A stretch of 45,123 nt of DNA from an uncultured Ruminococcus sp. (lineage in GTDB: Bacteria; Bacillota; Clostridia; Oscillospirales; CAG-272), in NCBI GenBank assembly GCA_902778205.1, contig CACYWX010000006.1, forward strand, positions 1 through 45,123, given 5' to 3'. Position 1 is the first letter of the stretch; the number at the start of each line of letters is the position of its first letter. Under the pieces are notes generated by a model. It made no database searches. It saw only the letters and a list, made by a program, of their open reading frames with translations, and had not been told where the DNA came from. Positions 16,489 to 26,305 of this stretch are shown here, one piece after another. Made by a program: the position numbers and the translations under genes.

Positions 16489-17394
16489 GTGGAGATCCCG
16501 GTAGACGGACGGCTGGCGGGCATGACGATCCGGGAGGTTCTCACGCGGGAGCTGGGCTTTTCCTCCAATCTCATCAAAAAGCTGAAGTTTTCCGAAAACG
16601 GGATCCTGGTGGACGGGGCCTTTGTGACGGTGCGCCACGTGCTCCGGGAGGGCGAGCGACTGACCCTCTCGACCGAGGACCGGGAGGAGGACGTGAGCCC
16701 CTATCTGATCCCCGTGGACCTGCCCGTGGAGATCCTCTATGAGGACGAATGGATCACCGCCGTGAACAAGCCGCCGGACATGCCCGCCCATCCCTCCCAG
16801 GGACACCGGCTGGACACCCTGGCAAACGCCCTGGCCTGGCGGTACCGGGACCGGATCTACGTGTTCCGCCCCGTCAACCGGCTGGACCGGGACACCTCCG
16901 GCTGCATGCTGACCTCCAACACCAAGGACGCTTCCTATAAGATGTACGCCGCCATGACCGGAGGGCTGATCCGCAAGGAGTATCTTGCGGTGCTGGACGG
17001 GATCCCCCGGGAGAGGGAGGGCGTGCTCCGCTCCTTCATGCGCCGGAAGCCGGACAGCGTCATCGAGCGCCAGGAATGCGCCTGCGAGGATGAGGGAGCG
17101 AGGGAGGCCGTCACGGAATACCGGGTGCTGTCCGCTTCGGACGGACACGCCCTGGTATCGGCCCGGCCCGTCACCGGCAGGACCCATCAGCTGAGAGTCC
17201 AGTTCGCCGGGATCGGCTGTCCCATCACGGGGGATTCCCTGTACGGGGAGGCGTCCCCCCTCATCGCGCGCCACGCCCTGCATTCGGTACGCACCGCCTT
17301 TCCCCATCCCATGACCGGGGAGACGATCCGGGTGGAAGCGCCCCTGCCTCCGGATATGACCGGGCTGGTTGACGCGCTGGGACTGACCGAGTGA
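16489..17394 (+). CDS. RluA-family pseudouridine synthase
   Basis: 301 residues from a GTG at 16489, two bases after the preceding stop. I prefer it because it begins the S4-like domain intact ('VDGRLAGMTIREVL...KLKFSENGILVDGAFVTV', residues 1-70). The catalytic segment NRLDRDTSG holds the nucleophilic Asp133; the usual His of HRLD is Asn here, as in several Firmicute homologues. 'TGRTHQLRVQFAGIGCPITGD' near 230-250 is the second family motif. It isomerises uridine to pseudouridine in rRNA or tRNA; the target site cannot be told. No upstream ATG keeps frame without overlapping the previous gene. Confidence 0.9.
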   Translation: MEIPVDGRLAGMTIREVLTRELGFSSNLIKKLKFSENGILVDGAFVTVRHVLREGERLTLSTEDREEDVSPYLIPVDLPVEILYEDEWITAVNKPPDMPAHPSQGHRLDTLANALAWRYRDRIYVFRPVNRLDRDTSGCMLTSNTKDASYKMYAAMTGGLIRKEYLAVLDGIPREREGVLRSFMRRKPDSVIERQECACEDEGAREAVTEYRVLSASDGHALVSARPVTGRTHQLRVQFAGIGCPITGDSLYGEASPLIARHALHSVRTAFPHPMTGETIRVEAPLPPDMTGLVDALGLTE

Positions 17395-17421
17395 GGAAAT
17401 CCGCTTCAAGGAGGAATCCGT

Positions 17422-18528
17422 ATGGTACGCTTTCTGCGCCGGGTCAACCGCTGGGTTCACCCGCTGACGCTGTTTTTCATCCTGTGCGGGATCGCCGCCG
17501 CCGGGATCCACATCGGCTGTTATCTGTCTCCGGGCTTTGCGGACGCCTTCAACGCCGGACCGGCCTCCCATGTGCGGATGTTCATGGCGCGGCTCACCGG
17601 ATGGATCCCCTTCTCCCTGGCGGAGTTCATCGTGCTGGGCTCTCCCGTCATCGCGGCCGTGGTCATCGTCGTGTCCGTCCGGAAGGCGGGCAGGAGCGGC
17701 CGGTATTTCGTGCGGACCCTGACGGGGCTTCTGTCCTTCGCCGTCTTTCTTTACGCCATGTTCGTCTTCTCCTTCGCCGCCGGCTACCGGACAACGGGGC
17801 TGGGCGCGAAGCTGGGACTGGACCGGCGGAAGGTCACCGTGGAGGAGCTGGGAGACACCATGCGGATCACGGTGGACCGGCTGAACGAGCTGGCCGGCGA
17901 TATCATGATCGTCCGGGACCGGGGCTCCGTGCGTCCTTACTCCCATGAGGACACGGTGCGCCTCTGCCTGGACTCCTACGGGGCGGTGACGGACCGGTAC
18001 GGGTTCCCGGCGAAGTTTGAGGCTCCCGTGAAGGAGCTGGTGACGTCCGATCTCATGACCTACACCCACATCTCCGGCATGTACACCTACTTCACCGGGG
18101 AATCCAATCTGAACATCAACTACCCCTACTACGTGAACGTCTACACCACGGCCCACGAGATGGCCCATCAGCGCGGGATCGCGCGGGAGGACGAGGCCAA
18201 CTTCATGGCGTTTCTGGTCTGCATCGGATCGCCGGATCCCTTCATGCAGTACGCGGGTTATCTGAATATGTACGAATACCTGTACTCCGCCCTGTCCTCC
18301 GACCGGGAGCTGAGGGAGAGCATCCGGGACACGCTGGATCCCCGGGTGCGGTACGATCTGGTGTGCTACAGCCGCTTTTTCGACAAATACCGTGACAATA
18401 CCGCCGCCAAGGTATCCAACACCGTCAACAACACCTATCTGAAGATGCAGGGGACGGAGGGCGCCAGAAGCTACGGCCTGGTGGTGGATCTGGCGGTTGC
18501 CTATTACCGGGATCGGCCGGGATCGTGA
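17422..18528 (+). CDS. DUF3810 membrane metalloprotease-like protein
   Basis: 368 residues. There are three N-terminal membrane helices: 'LTLFFILCGIAAAGIHIGCY', 'IPFSLAEFIVLGSPVIAAVVIV' and 'LTGLLSFAVFLYAMFVFSFA' (about residues 13-130). The C-terminal domain contains HEMAHQRG with H245, E246 and H249, a zincin HExxH site. 'EDEANFMAFLVC' soon after may supply the third ligand. This is the DUF3810 layout; physiological substrates are unknown. AAGGAGG precedes the ATG and the gene lies 27 nt after the RluA stop, within the same run of plus-strand genes. Confidence 0.85.
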   Translation: MVRFLRRVNRWVHPLTLFFILCGIAAAGIHIGCYLSPGFADAFNAGPASHVRMFMARLTGWIPFSLAEFIVLGSPVIAAVVIVVSVRKAGRSGRYFVRTLTGLLSFAVFLYAMFVFSFAAGYRTTGLGAKLGLDRRKVTVEELGDTMRITVDRLNELAGDIMIVRDRGSVRPYSHEDTVRLCLDSYGAVTDRYGFPAKFEAPVKELVTSDLMTYTHISGMYTYFTGESNLNINYPYYVNVYTTAHEMAHQRGIAREDEANFMAFLVCIGSPDPFMQYAGYLNMYEYLYSALSSDRELRESIRDTLDPRVRYDLVCYSRFFDKYRDNTAAKVSNTVNNTYLKMQGTEGARSYGLVVDLAVAYYRDRPGS

Positions 18529-18550
18529 CCCGCCGGAAAGGAGGAGGACC

Positions 18551-19642
18551 ATGGCGATGACCGGAGTCCGGATCCGGACTGCCGCTCTGCTTCTGGCCGC
18601 CGCGCTGACGTTCTCCGCATCGGCCCGGGCGGCAGGTACGGCGGATCCCCCGGAGCCGGGGAAAGAAGAAGCCTCCCCAGGAGCGGTCCCGGAGGATATG
18701 CCCTCCCTGTTCCGCAACGACATGCCCTGGTACAAGGACACGCTGGAGCCTCTGATCATGAGGAACGGCGTCCCATACGTGCCGGCGGACTTCCTCGGGA
18801 TGTTCCCGGGCATATCGTTCACCATGCCGGCGGACAACAATCTGCTGCTGGCCTCCGCGGACGGGACGTCCTACGTGTCCATCCTGCTGGACGACGGTAC
18901 TTCGGTGGTCAACGGCGAGATCGGCGACACGGTGGGGCTGTTCCGGGACGGCACGGTGCTGTACGTGGAGGCGGAGCCGGTCTGCCGGGCTCTCGGGCTG
19001 GAAGAGGAGCTTTCGGATGGGCCGACGCTGCGGATCACGGACGGAAACGAACGGCTGACCATGGATCAGCTGATCGGGTCCTATCTGCCCCGGGAGGACG
19101 CGGCGGTGAAGACCCGCTTCGACGAGGAACCGGAGCCCGCCCGGCGGCTGTTCATCTTCTGCACCTCCCCGGAGGACACGGGCGAATACAGCATCGAGCG
19201 TGAGCTGGAGCGGTACGGCCTGAACTGCACGGTGTTCCTCTGGCACGACGCCTCCCCGGAGGAGATCCTGGCGGGGCAGTCCTACGGCGCGTACGGCGTG
19301 GCCACTACGGACGAGGAGGACACCGCCGGAGCCCTGACTGCCGCGGACGGGAGGATCCGGGAGATGACCCGGCGCAGGACCCGCTGGACCCTTACCACGG
19401 AGGATCCGGAGACGGACGACGAGCTCCGGTCAGCGGGCTTCTGTCCCCTGACTCCGGATTTCACCGTCACCAGCCTGACGGCCCTGGACACCATGATGGC
19501 GGAGCTGGAGGGGCGTCTGAACGAGCGGAACGAGGTCTATGTGTTTCTGACGGACTGCTGGAAGGGAACGGTGGCGGTGAGCCTGCTGCGGGCCCTTCTG
19601 GACAATCACTCCGACTGGGCGGACAGCAACCTGGGCGGATGA
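18551..19642 (+). CDS. Secreted protein with copper-amine-oxidase-N-like and deacetylase-like halves
   Basis: 363 residues with a signal peptide (about 1-27, ending 'SASARA'). Residues 65-160 ('NGVPYVPADFLGMFPGISF', 'DGTVLYVEAEPVCRALGLE') look like the stalk domain found at the start of copper amine oxidases and many Firmicute wall proteins. The C-terminal half ('RRLFIFCTSPEDTGEYSIER' to the end) has the strand and helix order of polysaccharide deacetylases, but the HxxxH zinc motif and the TxD motif are missing. If related, it is a non-catalytic glycan-binding form. GAGGAGG precedes ATG 18551, 22 nt after the DUF3810 gene. Confidence 0.55.
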   Translation: MAMTGVRIRTAALLLAAALTFSASARAAGTADPPEPGKEEASPGAVPEDMPSLFRNDMPWYKDTLEPLIMRNGVPYVPADFLGMFPGISFTMPADNNLLLASADGTSYVSILLDDGTSVVNGEIGDTVGLFRDGTVLYVEAEPVCRALGLEEELSDGPTLRITDGNERLTMDQLIGSYLPREDAAVKTRFDEEPEPARRLFIFCTSPEDTGEYSIERELERYGLNCTVFLWHDASPEEILAGQSYGAYGVATTDEEDTAGALTAADGRIREMTRRRTRWTLTTEDPETDDELRSAGFCPLTPDFTVTSLTALDTMMAELEGRLNERNEVYVFLTDCWKGTVAVSLLRALLDNHSDWADSNLGG

Positions 19643-19683
19643 CGCGCGTTTTTCTTCATAATTTATTATACAGGAGGATCCCC

Positions 19684-20079
19684 ATGAACGAAGTCTATGA
19701 ATTTCTGAAGGCGGCGGGCACCTATTATCTCGCCACGGTGGAGAACGGAGAGCCCCGGGTGCGTCCCTTCGGCACCATCGACGTCTGGAACGGAAGGCTG
19801 ACCCTGCAGACCGGTCTGAAGAAGGACGTGGCGAAGCAGATGCTGGCGAATCCGCGGGTCGAGATCTGCGCCATGTCCGCGGACGGCCGCTGGATCCGGG
19901 TGACGGCGGACGCGGTGCTGGTGGAGGATGTCGACGCGGCGGAGCATATGATGAACGCCTATCCGTCCCTGAGAGCCATGTACGCGCCGGGCGACGGAAA
20001 CACCGCCGTATTCGCGCTGGAGAACGGCCGTGCGGTGATCGCCTCCTTCACGGCGGAGCCGGTTGTCTTTACATTCTGA
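19684..20079 (+). CDS. Pyridoxamine 5'-phosphate oxidase-like flavin protein
   Basis: 131 residues covering the split-barrel fold: 'FLKAAGTYYLATVENGEPRVRPFG' is the typical opening, 'LTLQTGLKKDVAKQMLANPRVEICA' the FMN-phosphate contact region, and 'GRWIRVTADAVLVED' the central strands. Family members bind FMN or F420 and reduce small molecules; a vitamin B6 role is unlikely for this short form. AGGAGG stands 6 nt before ATG 19684. It sits between a secreted glycan-related protein and a GH127 enzyme, with gaps of 41 and 30 nt, and is probably on the same transcript. Confidence 0.85.
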   Translation: MNEVYEFLKAAGTYYLATVENGEPRVRPFGTIDVWNGRLTLQTGLKKDVAKQMLANPRVEICAMSADGRWIRVTADAVLVEDVDAAEHMMNAYPSLRAMYAPGDGNTAVFALENGRAVIASFTAEPVVFTF

Positions 20080-20109
20080 CGATCTGACACACATCATCGG
20101 GAGGACCAC

Positions 20110-22050
20110 ATGCGACTTGTAACCAACGAATTCGCGCCGCTGAAGAAGGTGCGCGTGACGGACGGCTTCTGGAGCCGCTATCAGGACATCGCTGCGGAGA
20201 AGATCATCCCCTTCCAGTGGCGGGCCATCAACGACGAGGTGCCGGACATCGAGCCCAGCCATGCCATCCGGAACTTCCGCATCGCCGCGGGACTGGAGGA
20301 GGGCGAGTTCGCCGGATACGTCTTCCAGGACAGCGACGTGGCGAAATGGCTGGAGGCCGCGGCGTATCTTCTGACCATCCGGCCCGATCCGGAGCTGGAG
20401 AAGACCGCGGACGGCGTCATCGAGCTCATCGAGTCGGCTCAGCAGGAGGACGGGTATCTGGACACCTTCTTCCAGATCGCCGAGCCGGACAAGAAATTCA
20501 CCAACCTGAACGAATGCCATGAGCTGTACTGCGCCGGGCACATGACCGAGGCGGCGGTGGCGTATTACGAGGCCACCGGCAAGGACAGACTGCTGAACGT
20601 GATGCGCCGGTTCATCGACCTGATCGACGAGAAGATCGGGCCGGAGGAGGGCAAGCTCCATGGCTATCCGGGCCATCCCGAGCTGGAGCTGGCTCTGTGC
20701 CGTCTCTACCGGGCCACCGGAGAGGAGCGGTATCTGAAGCTCTGCGAATACATGGTGAACGCCAGAGGAACCGAGCCCTATTTCTTCGAGGAGGAGCTGA
20801 AGCGGCGCGGCTATACCGGCTTCTGGGGCGGCGGACGGCAGGACCATGTGGACGGGAAGTACAACCAGTCCCACAAGCCCATCCGTGAGCAGAAGGAGGC
20901 CGTTGGCCACAGCGTCCGGGCGGGATACCTCTACACCGGCGCGGCGGATCTGGCGGCGGAAATCGGGGACGAGAGCCTGGCCCGGGCCATGGAGACCCTC
21001 TGGGACAACGTGACCAATCGGCAGATGTACATCACCGGGGCCGTGGGCTCCCAGGTCTGGGGCGAGGCCTTCTCCTTCGACTACCATCTGCCCAACGACA
21101 CCGTTTACGGCGAGACCTGCGCGGCCATCTCCATGGTGTTTTTCGCAAAGCGGATGCTCCGGATGAAGGCCGACCGGACCTATGCCGACGTCATGGAGCG
21201 CCTGCTCTACAACGGGACCATCTCCGGCATGGCCCTGGACGGCCAGCACTTCTTCTACACCAATCCCCTCGCCATGTGGGAGGAGGCCACGAAGAAATCC
21301 GGCGCGTCGGGGCACATCCGCTCGAAGCGGCCCGGCTGGTTCGGATGCGCCTGCTGTCCCCCGAATCTGGCCCGGATGATCACCTCCCTGGGCGGGTACA
21401 TCTATTCAACCTCCGCCGACACGGCCTACGTCCATCTGTACGTGGGCTCGGAGGCGGAGCTGGACGTGGGCGGGAAGACCGTGACCCTGTCCCAGACCGG
21501 AAACTACCCCTGGGACGGACACATCGTTCTGAAGCCCGGGGCCGGGACCTACCGTCTGGCGCTCCGGATCCCCGGCTGGGCCAGGACCTTCTCCGTCCGG
21601 ATCAACGGGGCGGCGGTCTCTCCCGCTCTTGAAAACGGATACGCCGTCATGAGCCGGGAGTGGCGGGACGGAGACGAGGTCATCCTCGATCTGCCCATGC
21701 CGGTGGAGTTCGCGGAGGCAAATCCCCTTCTGCGGGCGGACAACGGCCGGGTAGCCATTATGCGGGGACCGGTGGTGTACTGCCTGGAATCCGCGGACAA
21801 CGGGGAGGATCTGGACGCGCTTCAGCTCACCGATCCCGAAGGTTTCCGCGCGGAGGTTGACGACAGCCTCTTCCCGGGCATGGTGAAGCTCACAGGCCCG
21901 GCCCTCAGAAGAAAACCCTGGACCACCGGCGCGCTGTACCGGACGTACCGGCCCGGGGATCTGGAGGAATGCGAAATCACGGCGATCCCCTATGCCTTCT
22001 GGGACAACCGGGAGGACACGCGGGAGATGATCGTCTGGATCCGCAGATAA
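20110..22050 (+). CDS. GH127 beta-L-arabinofuranosidase
   Basis: 646 residues. The family start ('VRVTDGFWSRYQDIAAEKIIP'), an (alpha/alpha)6 barrel with 'GYLDTFFQ', 'NECHELYCAGHMTEAA' and 'YITGAVGS' follow in order. The metal and catalytic set is complete: E335 and C337 in YGETCAA, C413, C415 and C416 in WFGCACCPPN. By family knowledge (HypBA1) a Zn-bound Cys, here C415, is the nucleophile that retains configuration while cutting terminal beta-L-arabinofuranose. A C-terminal beta domain begins near 440. No signal peptide, so it acts in the cytoplasm on imported oligosaccharides, perhaps from plant extensin or pectin. GGGAGG precedes the ATG. Confidence 0.92.
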   Translation: MRLVTNEFAPLKKVRVTDGFWSRYQDIAAEKIIPFQWRAINDEVPDIEPSHAIRNFRIAAGLEEGEFAGYVFQDSDVAKWLEAAAYLLTIRPDPELEKTADGVIELIESAQQEDGYLDTFFQIAEPDKKFTNLNECHELYCAGHMTEAAVAYYEATGKDRLLNVMRRFIDLIDEKIGPEEGKLHGYPGHPELELALCRLYRATGEERYLKLCEYMVNARGTEPYFFEEELKRRGYTGFWGGGRQDHVDGKYNQSHKPIREQKEAVGHSVRAGYLYTGAADLAAEIGDESLARAMETLWDNVTNRQMYITGAVGSQVWGEAFSFDYHLPNDTVYGETCAAISMVFFAKRMLRMKADRTYADVMERLLYNGTISGMALDGQHFFYTNPLAMWEEATKKSGASGHIRSKRPGWFGCACCPPNLARMITSLGGYIYSTSADTAYVHLYVGSEAELDVGGKTVTLSQTGNYPWDGHIVLKPGAGTYRLALRIPGWARTFSVRINGAAVSPALENGYAVMSREWRDGDEVILDLPMPVEFAEANPLLRADNGRVAIMRGPVVYCLESADNGEDLDALQLTDPEGFRAEVDDSLFPGMVKLTGPALRRKPWTTGALYRTYRPGDLEECEITAIPYAFWDNREDTREMIVWIRR

Positions 22051-22058
22051 AGCAAAAC

Positions 22059-22102
22059 CGCGCGCCCCGGTCCCGTCCGGAGACGGAAGGGAGGGGCGCG
22101 CG
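22059..22102 (+). terminator. GC-rich hairpin after the GH127 gene
   Basis: CGCGCGCCCC (22059-22068) and GGGGCGCGCG (22093-22102) pair perfectly, with an inner CCGTC/GACGG stem. No T-run follows on the plus strand, so termination would be weak; it may mark the operon end or protect the mRNA 3' end. Confidence 0.45.
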
Positions 22103-22139
22103 TTCCTCAGTTGATCGATTTGGAAGGAGAAGAATCCGG

Positions 22140-24784
22140 ATGAAACAATCGGGTAGAATCGCCGCCCTGCTTCTGGCCTGCCTCCTGGCGTCAGGGTCCT
22201 GTTCGCGGGGGCCAGGAGGGATTTCCGTACAACCCGGGGAAAATGCGCCGGCCCCGGTCTCATCCCCGGCGGAACCGGAGCAGGCGGCGGTTTCCACGGA
22301 CGGAGGGCGGATCGTGGTGAAGGGTGAGGAAAATCAGCCCTCCATCATCCCCTCCGAGGCTCCCGGGATCTATACCCCCGAGACCCGGCCCTCCCATGTG
22401 AAGCTGACCACGGATTCACCCTACCGGATCGTCTATACCACCTCCACCTGCAACATTCCCGAGGCGTCGCGGATGAGGTCCGGCTTCCGTATAATGACTG
22501 CGGGGACGGCGTGACGGAATGCGCGGTGGTCCGGGCAGCCCTGTACGACGGGAGTGAGCTGGTGCGGAGTCAGACCTTTACCTATTTCTCCGCTCCTGAG
22601 GGACGCTTCACCACGCCGGTGTTCTCCCTGGTGTCCGATCCCGTGGGCCTCTACGGCTACGAGGAGGGAATCCTGGTGGAGGGCAAGGCCCGGGACGACG
22701 CCCGGAAATACGGCAATCCCGAGGGATGGGTGCTGGGCAACACCAACGCCAACTTTTACAACGGCGGCATCGAATGGGAGCGGGCCATGTCCATGGAGTA
22801 CTCCGGGGACGGAGAGGGCGCCTTCGACTACAGCTCCGACGGCGGCATGAGAGTCAACGGAGGCTGGACCCGGGCCAACGTCCAGAAGTCCCTGAAGCTC
22901 TTCAGCCGACGGACCTACACCCCGGACCACGGGACCTTCACCCTGGATCTCTTTCCCGGCTACCGGGATCCCTTCACGGAACGCACCGTCTCCTTCGCCA
23001 ATACCATCCTTCTGCGGGGCGGCTCCAACAACGAGGGGAACAACGTCATTGCCACGCCTCTCCAGCTGAAGCTCTGCGAGGGCACCGGGCAGATCATCCC
23101 GGCCATCCGCCCCGTGACGGAGTTCATCAACGGGAAGTACCGGGGCGTGTTCATGATGATCGAGGACTACGACGCGGACTTCATCGAGGCCCATTTCGGC
23201 GTGCCGGAGGAGGAGCTGACGATTTTGTCCGGTTCATACGAGAACTACGGCGGAAGCATGTGGACCCTGGACACGGGGAACGACGGGGACGTGCGGGACT
23301 TCATCCGTACCATGAACAAGCTGGCCGCCATGGACGCCAAGTCCTCATCGGGCCTGGCCCAGGCGGAGGAACAGCTGGACCTGCGGAACTTCATTGAATA
23401 CATGTGCATCGAGCTGTACTGCTGCAACTCCGACTGGCCGGACAACAACCTGCGCTGTTTCCGGCGGAACACGGACGGCTTTCAGCCCGACGCGGAGGGG
23501 ATTTACGACGGCCGGTACCGCTTCCTGCTGAAGGACCTGGATCTGGCCTTCGGACACGGCCACGACGTGAAAAAGGACCCCTATCACACCATCGGCGGGC
23601 AGAGCGCGCTCCTGATCCGGAACGTGTTCAACAACCTGATGCGCAACGAGACCTTCAGGAACCGGGTCTACATGTACTTCTGCACCCTGGCGTCGGCGGT
23701 GTTCGATCCGGTTCGGGTCAGCCGCACCGTCGGGGACTTCACCCTGGCCATGCTGCCGGAGATGGAGTACACCACGAAGAGCCTCGGCGTAGCGGGCGGC
23801 TCCGTGAAGGCATGGAAAGCCCAGACCTCCGCGCTGACCTCCTTCTCCGTGAAGCGGGTGAAGGCGGTGCTGGAGGCCACGGAGCGGGAATCCGGGCGGA
23901 AGCTGTCGACCCTGTCCGTGACCCTGTCCGGGGAGGGCGAGGCGGAGCTCGGCTGGTTCCCGGCGTCGGACGGGGAGACCCGGCAGTATCTGCAGTCCAC
24001 CCTGATCCCGCTGACCGTTCCGGACGGAGCGGAGGTGGAGGTGACGGGCGGCACCTACGGGAACGGGAGCCTGGTCCTGACCTCCGCCGAAGCCTCCGTG
24101 ACGGTGGTTTTCCCCGGGAAAGCGGATCCCAAACCCGCCGACGGACCGGTCATCAACGAGGTGTCCTCCCGGAGCGCGGAGAGGGACTTTGTGGAGCTGT
24201 ACAACGGCTCGGACGGGGAGATTTCCCTGGACGGCTGGACCCTGACCGGAAAGAAGACCCAGTCCCTGGACGGGTATGTGATCCCGGCCCATGGGTACCT
24301 CACCCTGGGAGACGGATACGACGCGCCGCTCACCGCCGGTCTGCCGAAGGACGCGGTGCTGACGCTGGCGCACAATGGGGAGACCGCGGATTCGCTGACC
24401 CTCACCGAGGTCCACTCCTCCATCGGATGGGGAAGGCTCCCGGACGGCGGGGACATGAAGACCCTGTATCCCTCCGAAGAGACGCCGGGCGCTGAGAACG
24501 GGATCCTGCCTCCCTTCGAGATGGGATACGCCGTCCGGGACGCCCTGGTGATCTGCGGGGAGAAGACCGATCTCGACGTCCGGCTGGGCGAGAACACCCT
24601 GCTCCCTCTGTCCCTGTTCAAATCCGCCTTCAAATTCGGACGGGACGTACACCGGACCGAATACGAATGGTTCCGGGACCACGGGAGCGAGAAGATGACC
24701 GTGGCGCAGCTTCTGGACTTCTTCGAGGGCACCTCCGTCTACGCCCGCTTCCTGCCGGAGCGGAACCTGTTCATCGCCCAGTGA
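22140..24784 (+). pseudogene. CotH-kinase lipoprotein with lamin-tail domain, frameshifted near 22490
   Basis: From ATG 22140 (GGAAGGAGA upstream): a signal sequence with Cys near residue 21, a low-complexity linker, then a Fn3-associated strand pair ('KLTTDSPYRIVYTT'). The frame breaks at about 22490. The next frame begins 'YNDCGDGVTECAVVRAALYDG' as two halves of the same domain and runs to 24784. It holds the CotH kinase core ('KYRGVFMMIEDYDADFIEAHF', 'FLLKDLDLAFGHG'), a lamin-tail-like domain ('VINEVSSRSAERDFVELYNG') and a C-terminal region. The total, 2645 nt, is one base short of a whole number of codons, so a single missing base explains it. CotH phosphorylates spore-coat proteins in Bacillus; secreted CotH lipoproteins of Clostridia have unknown targets. 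Translation could also restart at GTG 22511. Confidence 0.75.
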
Positions 24785-24814
24785 GCGGGACGGGTTCCTC
24801 AGAAAAAAGACGAT

Positions 24815-24870
24815 CATAAAGGACGCCGCTGTCCCGGATCCCGTGAAGGGAGGGGACGGCGGCGTCCTTT
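24815..24870. terminator. Hairpin between the two convergent CotH genes
   Basis: GGACGCCGCTGTCCC (24821-24835) pairs with GGGGACGGCGGCGTCC (24852-24867, one mismatch) and is followed by TTT. It probably serves both convergent genes. Confidence 0.65.
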
Positions 24871-24882
24871 GCGTTCTTCGCG

Positions 24883-26250
24883 TCAGTTGTGCCATTCGGA
24901 GTTGAGCCAGGCGATGCGGGTGTTCAGCCAGTTCCGGAGATAGTCCAGTTCTTCCTCGTAGGTGAAGAGGGAGAGGTGGCCGCGGAGGTCCGTCATTTTC
25001 AGCTTCTGGGGCCACTTTTTGGCGTCCAGCTTCTGGCTCTGGGAGATGATCTCCGCCTGATCGTCCAGGAGCTGCATGAAGGCCGCGATCTGCCCGTCGT
25101 CGTAGAGCTGGGTCCAGCGGTTGTGGATGGCCTGTTTGAAATCCTTCTCCTGGGTCAGGGTCTGGTACCAGGGGGAGTAATTGGAGGCCGCCACGTGGTA
25201 GCCCTCCGGATACATGCAGGTGGCAGCGTTCTGGTTGCCCATGCAGGTGTCGTAGTCCCAGCAGGGTCCCATGTGGAGCTTGCCGTCCCGCACGTACATG
25301 TAGCAGGAGGTGGTGAAGCCCGAGTCGTAGTTCTTCACCAGCTCGTTCATGATGTACCAGTCCACGAAGGAGTCCACGTCGATGTACCGGGAGTAGACGT
25401 TCTTTCCCTTGTGCATGATGGCCTCGTCCGCCTTGACGATGAGCTGGCGGTACGTGCTCATGAGGGTCTGCCGCTCCTCCTCGTCCGTCACGTCGTCGAT
25501 GGGCTCGGTGAACATGATGTGGGTGCCGGAGGGACAGACGATGCAGTTCGAGCAGTCGCTGTGGCGGTACTGGGCCTCGATCTCGAACAGGGCGTCCGCG
25601 TCCACCTGCCCGGAGCCCAGGGTGATGTTCTGGGACAGGACGTAGAGGCCGTTGTACTTCCCGTTGACGTACACGTCCACGTACCGGGTCTGCACGGCGT
25701 AGTCCATGCCGAGGATCTCCGACGCCAGATTCAGGGCGATGAAGTTCCGCAGAAGGGTCTTGTCGGAATAGGTGGTGATGAGGACCCACTTCTTCCCGGC
25801 GTTCATGCCGAGGAGGGGCGCCGCCTCGTCCAGCTTCATTCCGTAGGTCTTCTGGGGAAAGGACCAGCTGTAGTTTCCGCGGCCCTTGAGCTGCATGCCC
25901 AGGTCCGTGAAGCCCTCGCCGTCGTACACCAGGGAGCAGGTCCCCGGGGTGAAGCGGTGGTGCTGGACGTTACTCAGGCTCGTCTTACCGAGATCGATGT
26001 ACAAAGTGGGCAGGTTGGTGGCCTGGGGATACGCGGCCCGCTCCTCCTCCGTCAGGGTGTGGGCGGAGGCCTTGCCGGACACGATGACCCTGCGGTTTCC
26101 GAGGGGCGTCGGCTCGGGAGCGGCGGTCTCCGTTTCGACGACGGTCTCCTCCGCGGGGGCGGGAACCGGTTCCTCAGCGGGGGAGGAGGGCGCGCATCCG
26201 TTCAGGAGAAGCAGGACGGCCAGGACCGCGGGGATCAGATGACTTTTCAT
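24883..26250 (-). CDS. CotH-kinase family lipoprotein
   Basis: 455 residues. The signal peptide carries the lipobox LLNGC with acylated Cys19, then a Pro/Glu/Thr-rich linker. Core features are 'MQLKGRGNYSWSFPQKTYGMKLD' (about 115-137), 'KKWVLITTYSDKTLLRNFIALNLA', 'YVDVYVNGKYNGLYVLSQ' and 'HMGPCWDYDTCMGNQN' (the metal-binding DxD-like loop), split here for brevity. This is a shorter and simpler CotH than its convergent neighbour. CotH domains are protein kinase-like enzymes, known to phosphorylate coat proteins during sporulation. Its start at 26250 has GGAG upstream and lies 65 nt after the pantothenate kinase stop, so the two are probably co-transcribed. Confidence 0.88.
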   Translation of the reverse strand: MKSHLIPAVLAVLLLLNGCAPSSPAEEPVPAPAEETVVETETAAPEPTPLGNRRVIVSGKASAHTLTEEERAAYPQATNLPTLYIDLGKTSLSNVQHHRFTPGTCSLVYDGEGFTDLGMQLKGRGNYSWSFPQKTYGMKLDEAAPLLGMNAGKKWVLITTYSDKTLLRNFIALNLASEILGMDYAVQTRYVDVYVNGKYNGLYVLSQNITLGSGQVDADALFEIEAQYRHSDCSNCIVCPSGTHIMFTEPIDDVTDEEERQTLMSTYRQLIVKADEAIMHKGKNVYSRYIDVDSFVDWYIMNELVKNYDSGFTTSCYMYVRDGKLHMGPCWDYDTCMGNQNAATCMYPEGYHVAASNYSPWYQTLTQEKDFKQAIHNRWTQLYDDGQIAAFMQLLDDQAEIISQSQKLDAKKWPQKLKMTDLRGHLSLFTYEEELDYLRNWLNTRIAWLNSEWHN

Positions 26251-26276
26251 GGGAACTCCGATTTCTGTGCTTCCGG

Positions 26277-26305
26277 TTGATTTTCCGGGAAGGGGATGGT
26301 ATAAT
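26277..26305 (+). promoter_or_regulatory. Strong sigma-A promoter antisense to the pantothenate kinase gene
   Basis: TTGATT (26277-26282), 17-bp spacer, extended -10 TGGTATAAT (26297-26305), all on the plus strand. It lies in the 65-bp gap between two minus-strand genes and fires into the 3' end of the pantothenate kinase gene. No plus-strand gene follows. Confidence 0.6.

Noticed and set aside
16462..18840. 792-codon minus-strand frame across the RluA and DUF3810 genes.
   Set aside because: Antisense of two well-recognised genes; no family motif and no ribosome binding site.
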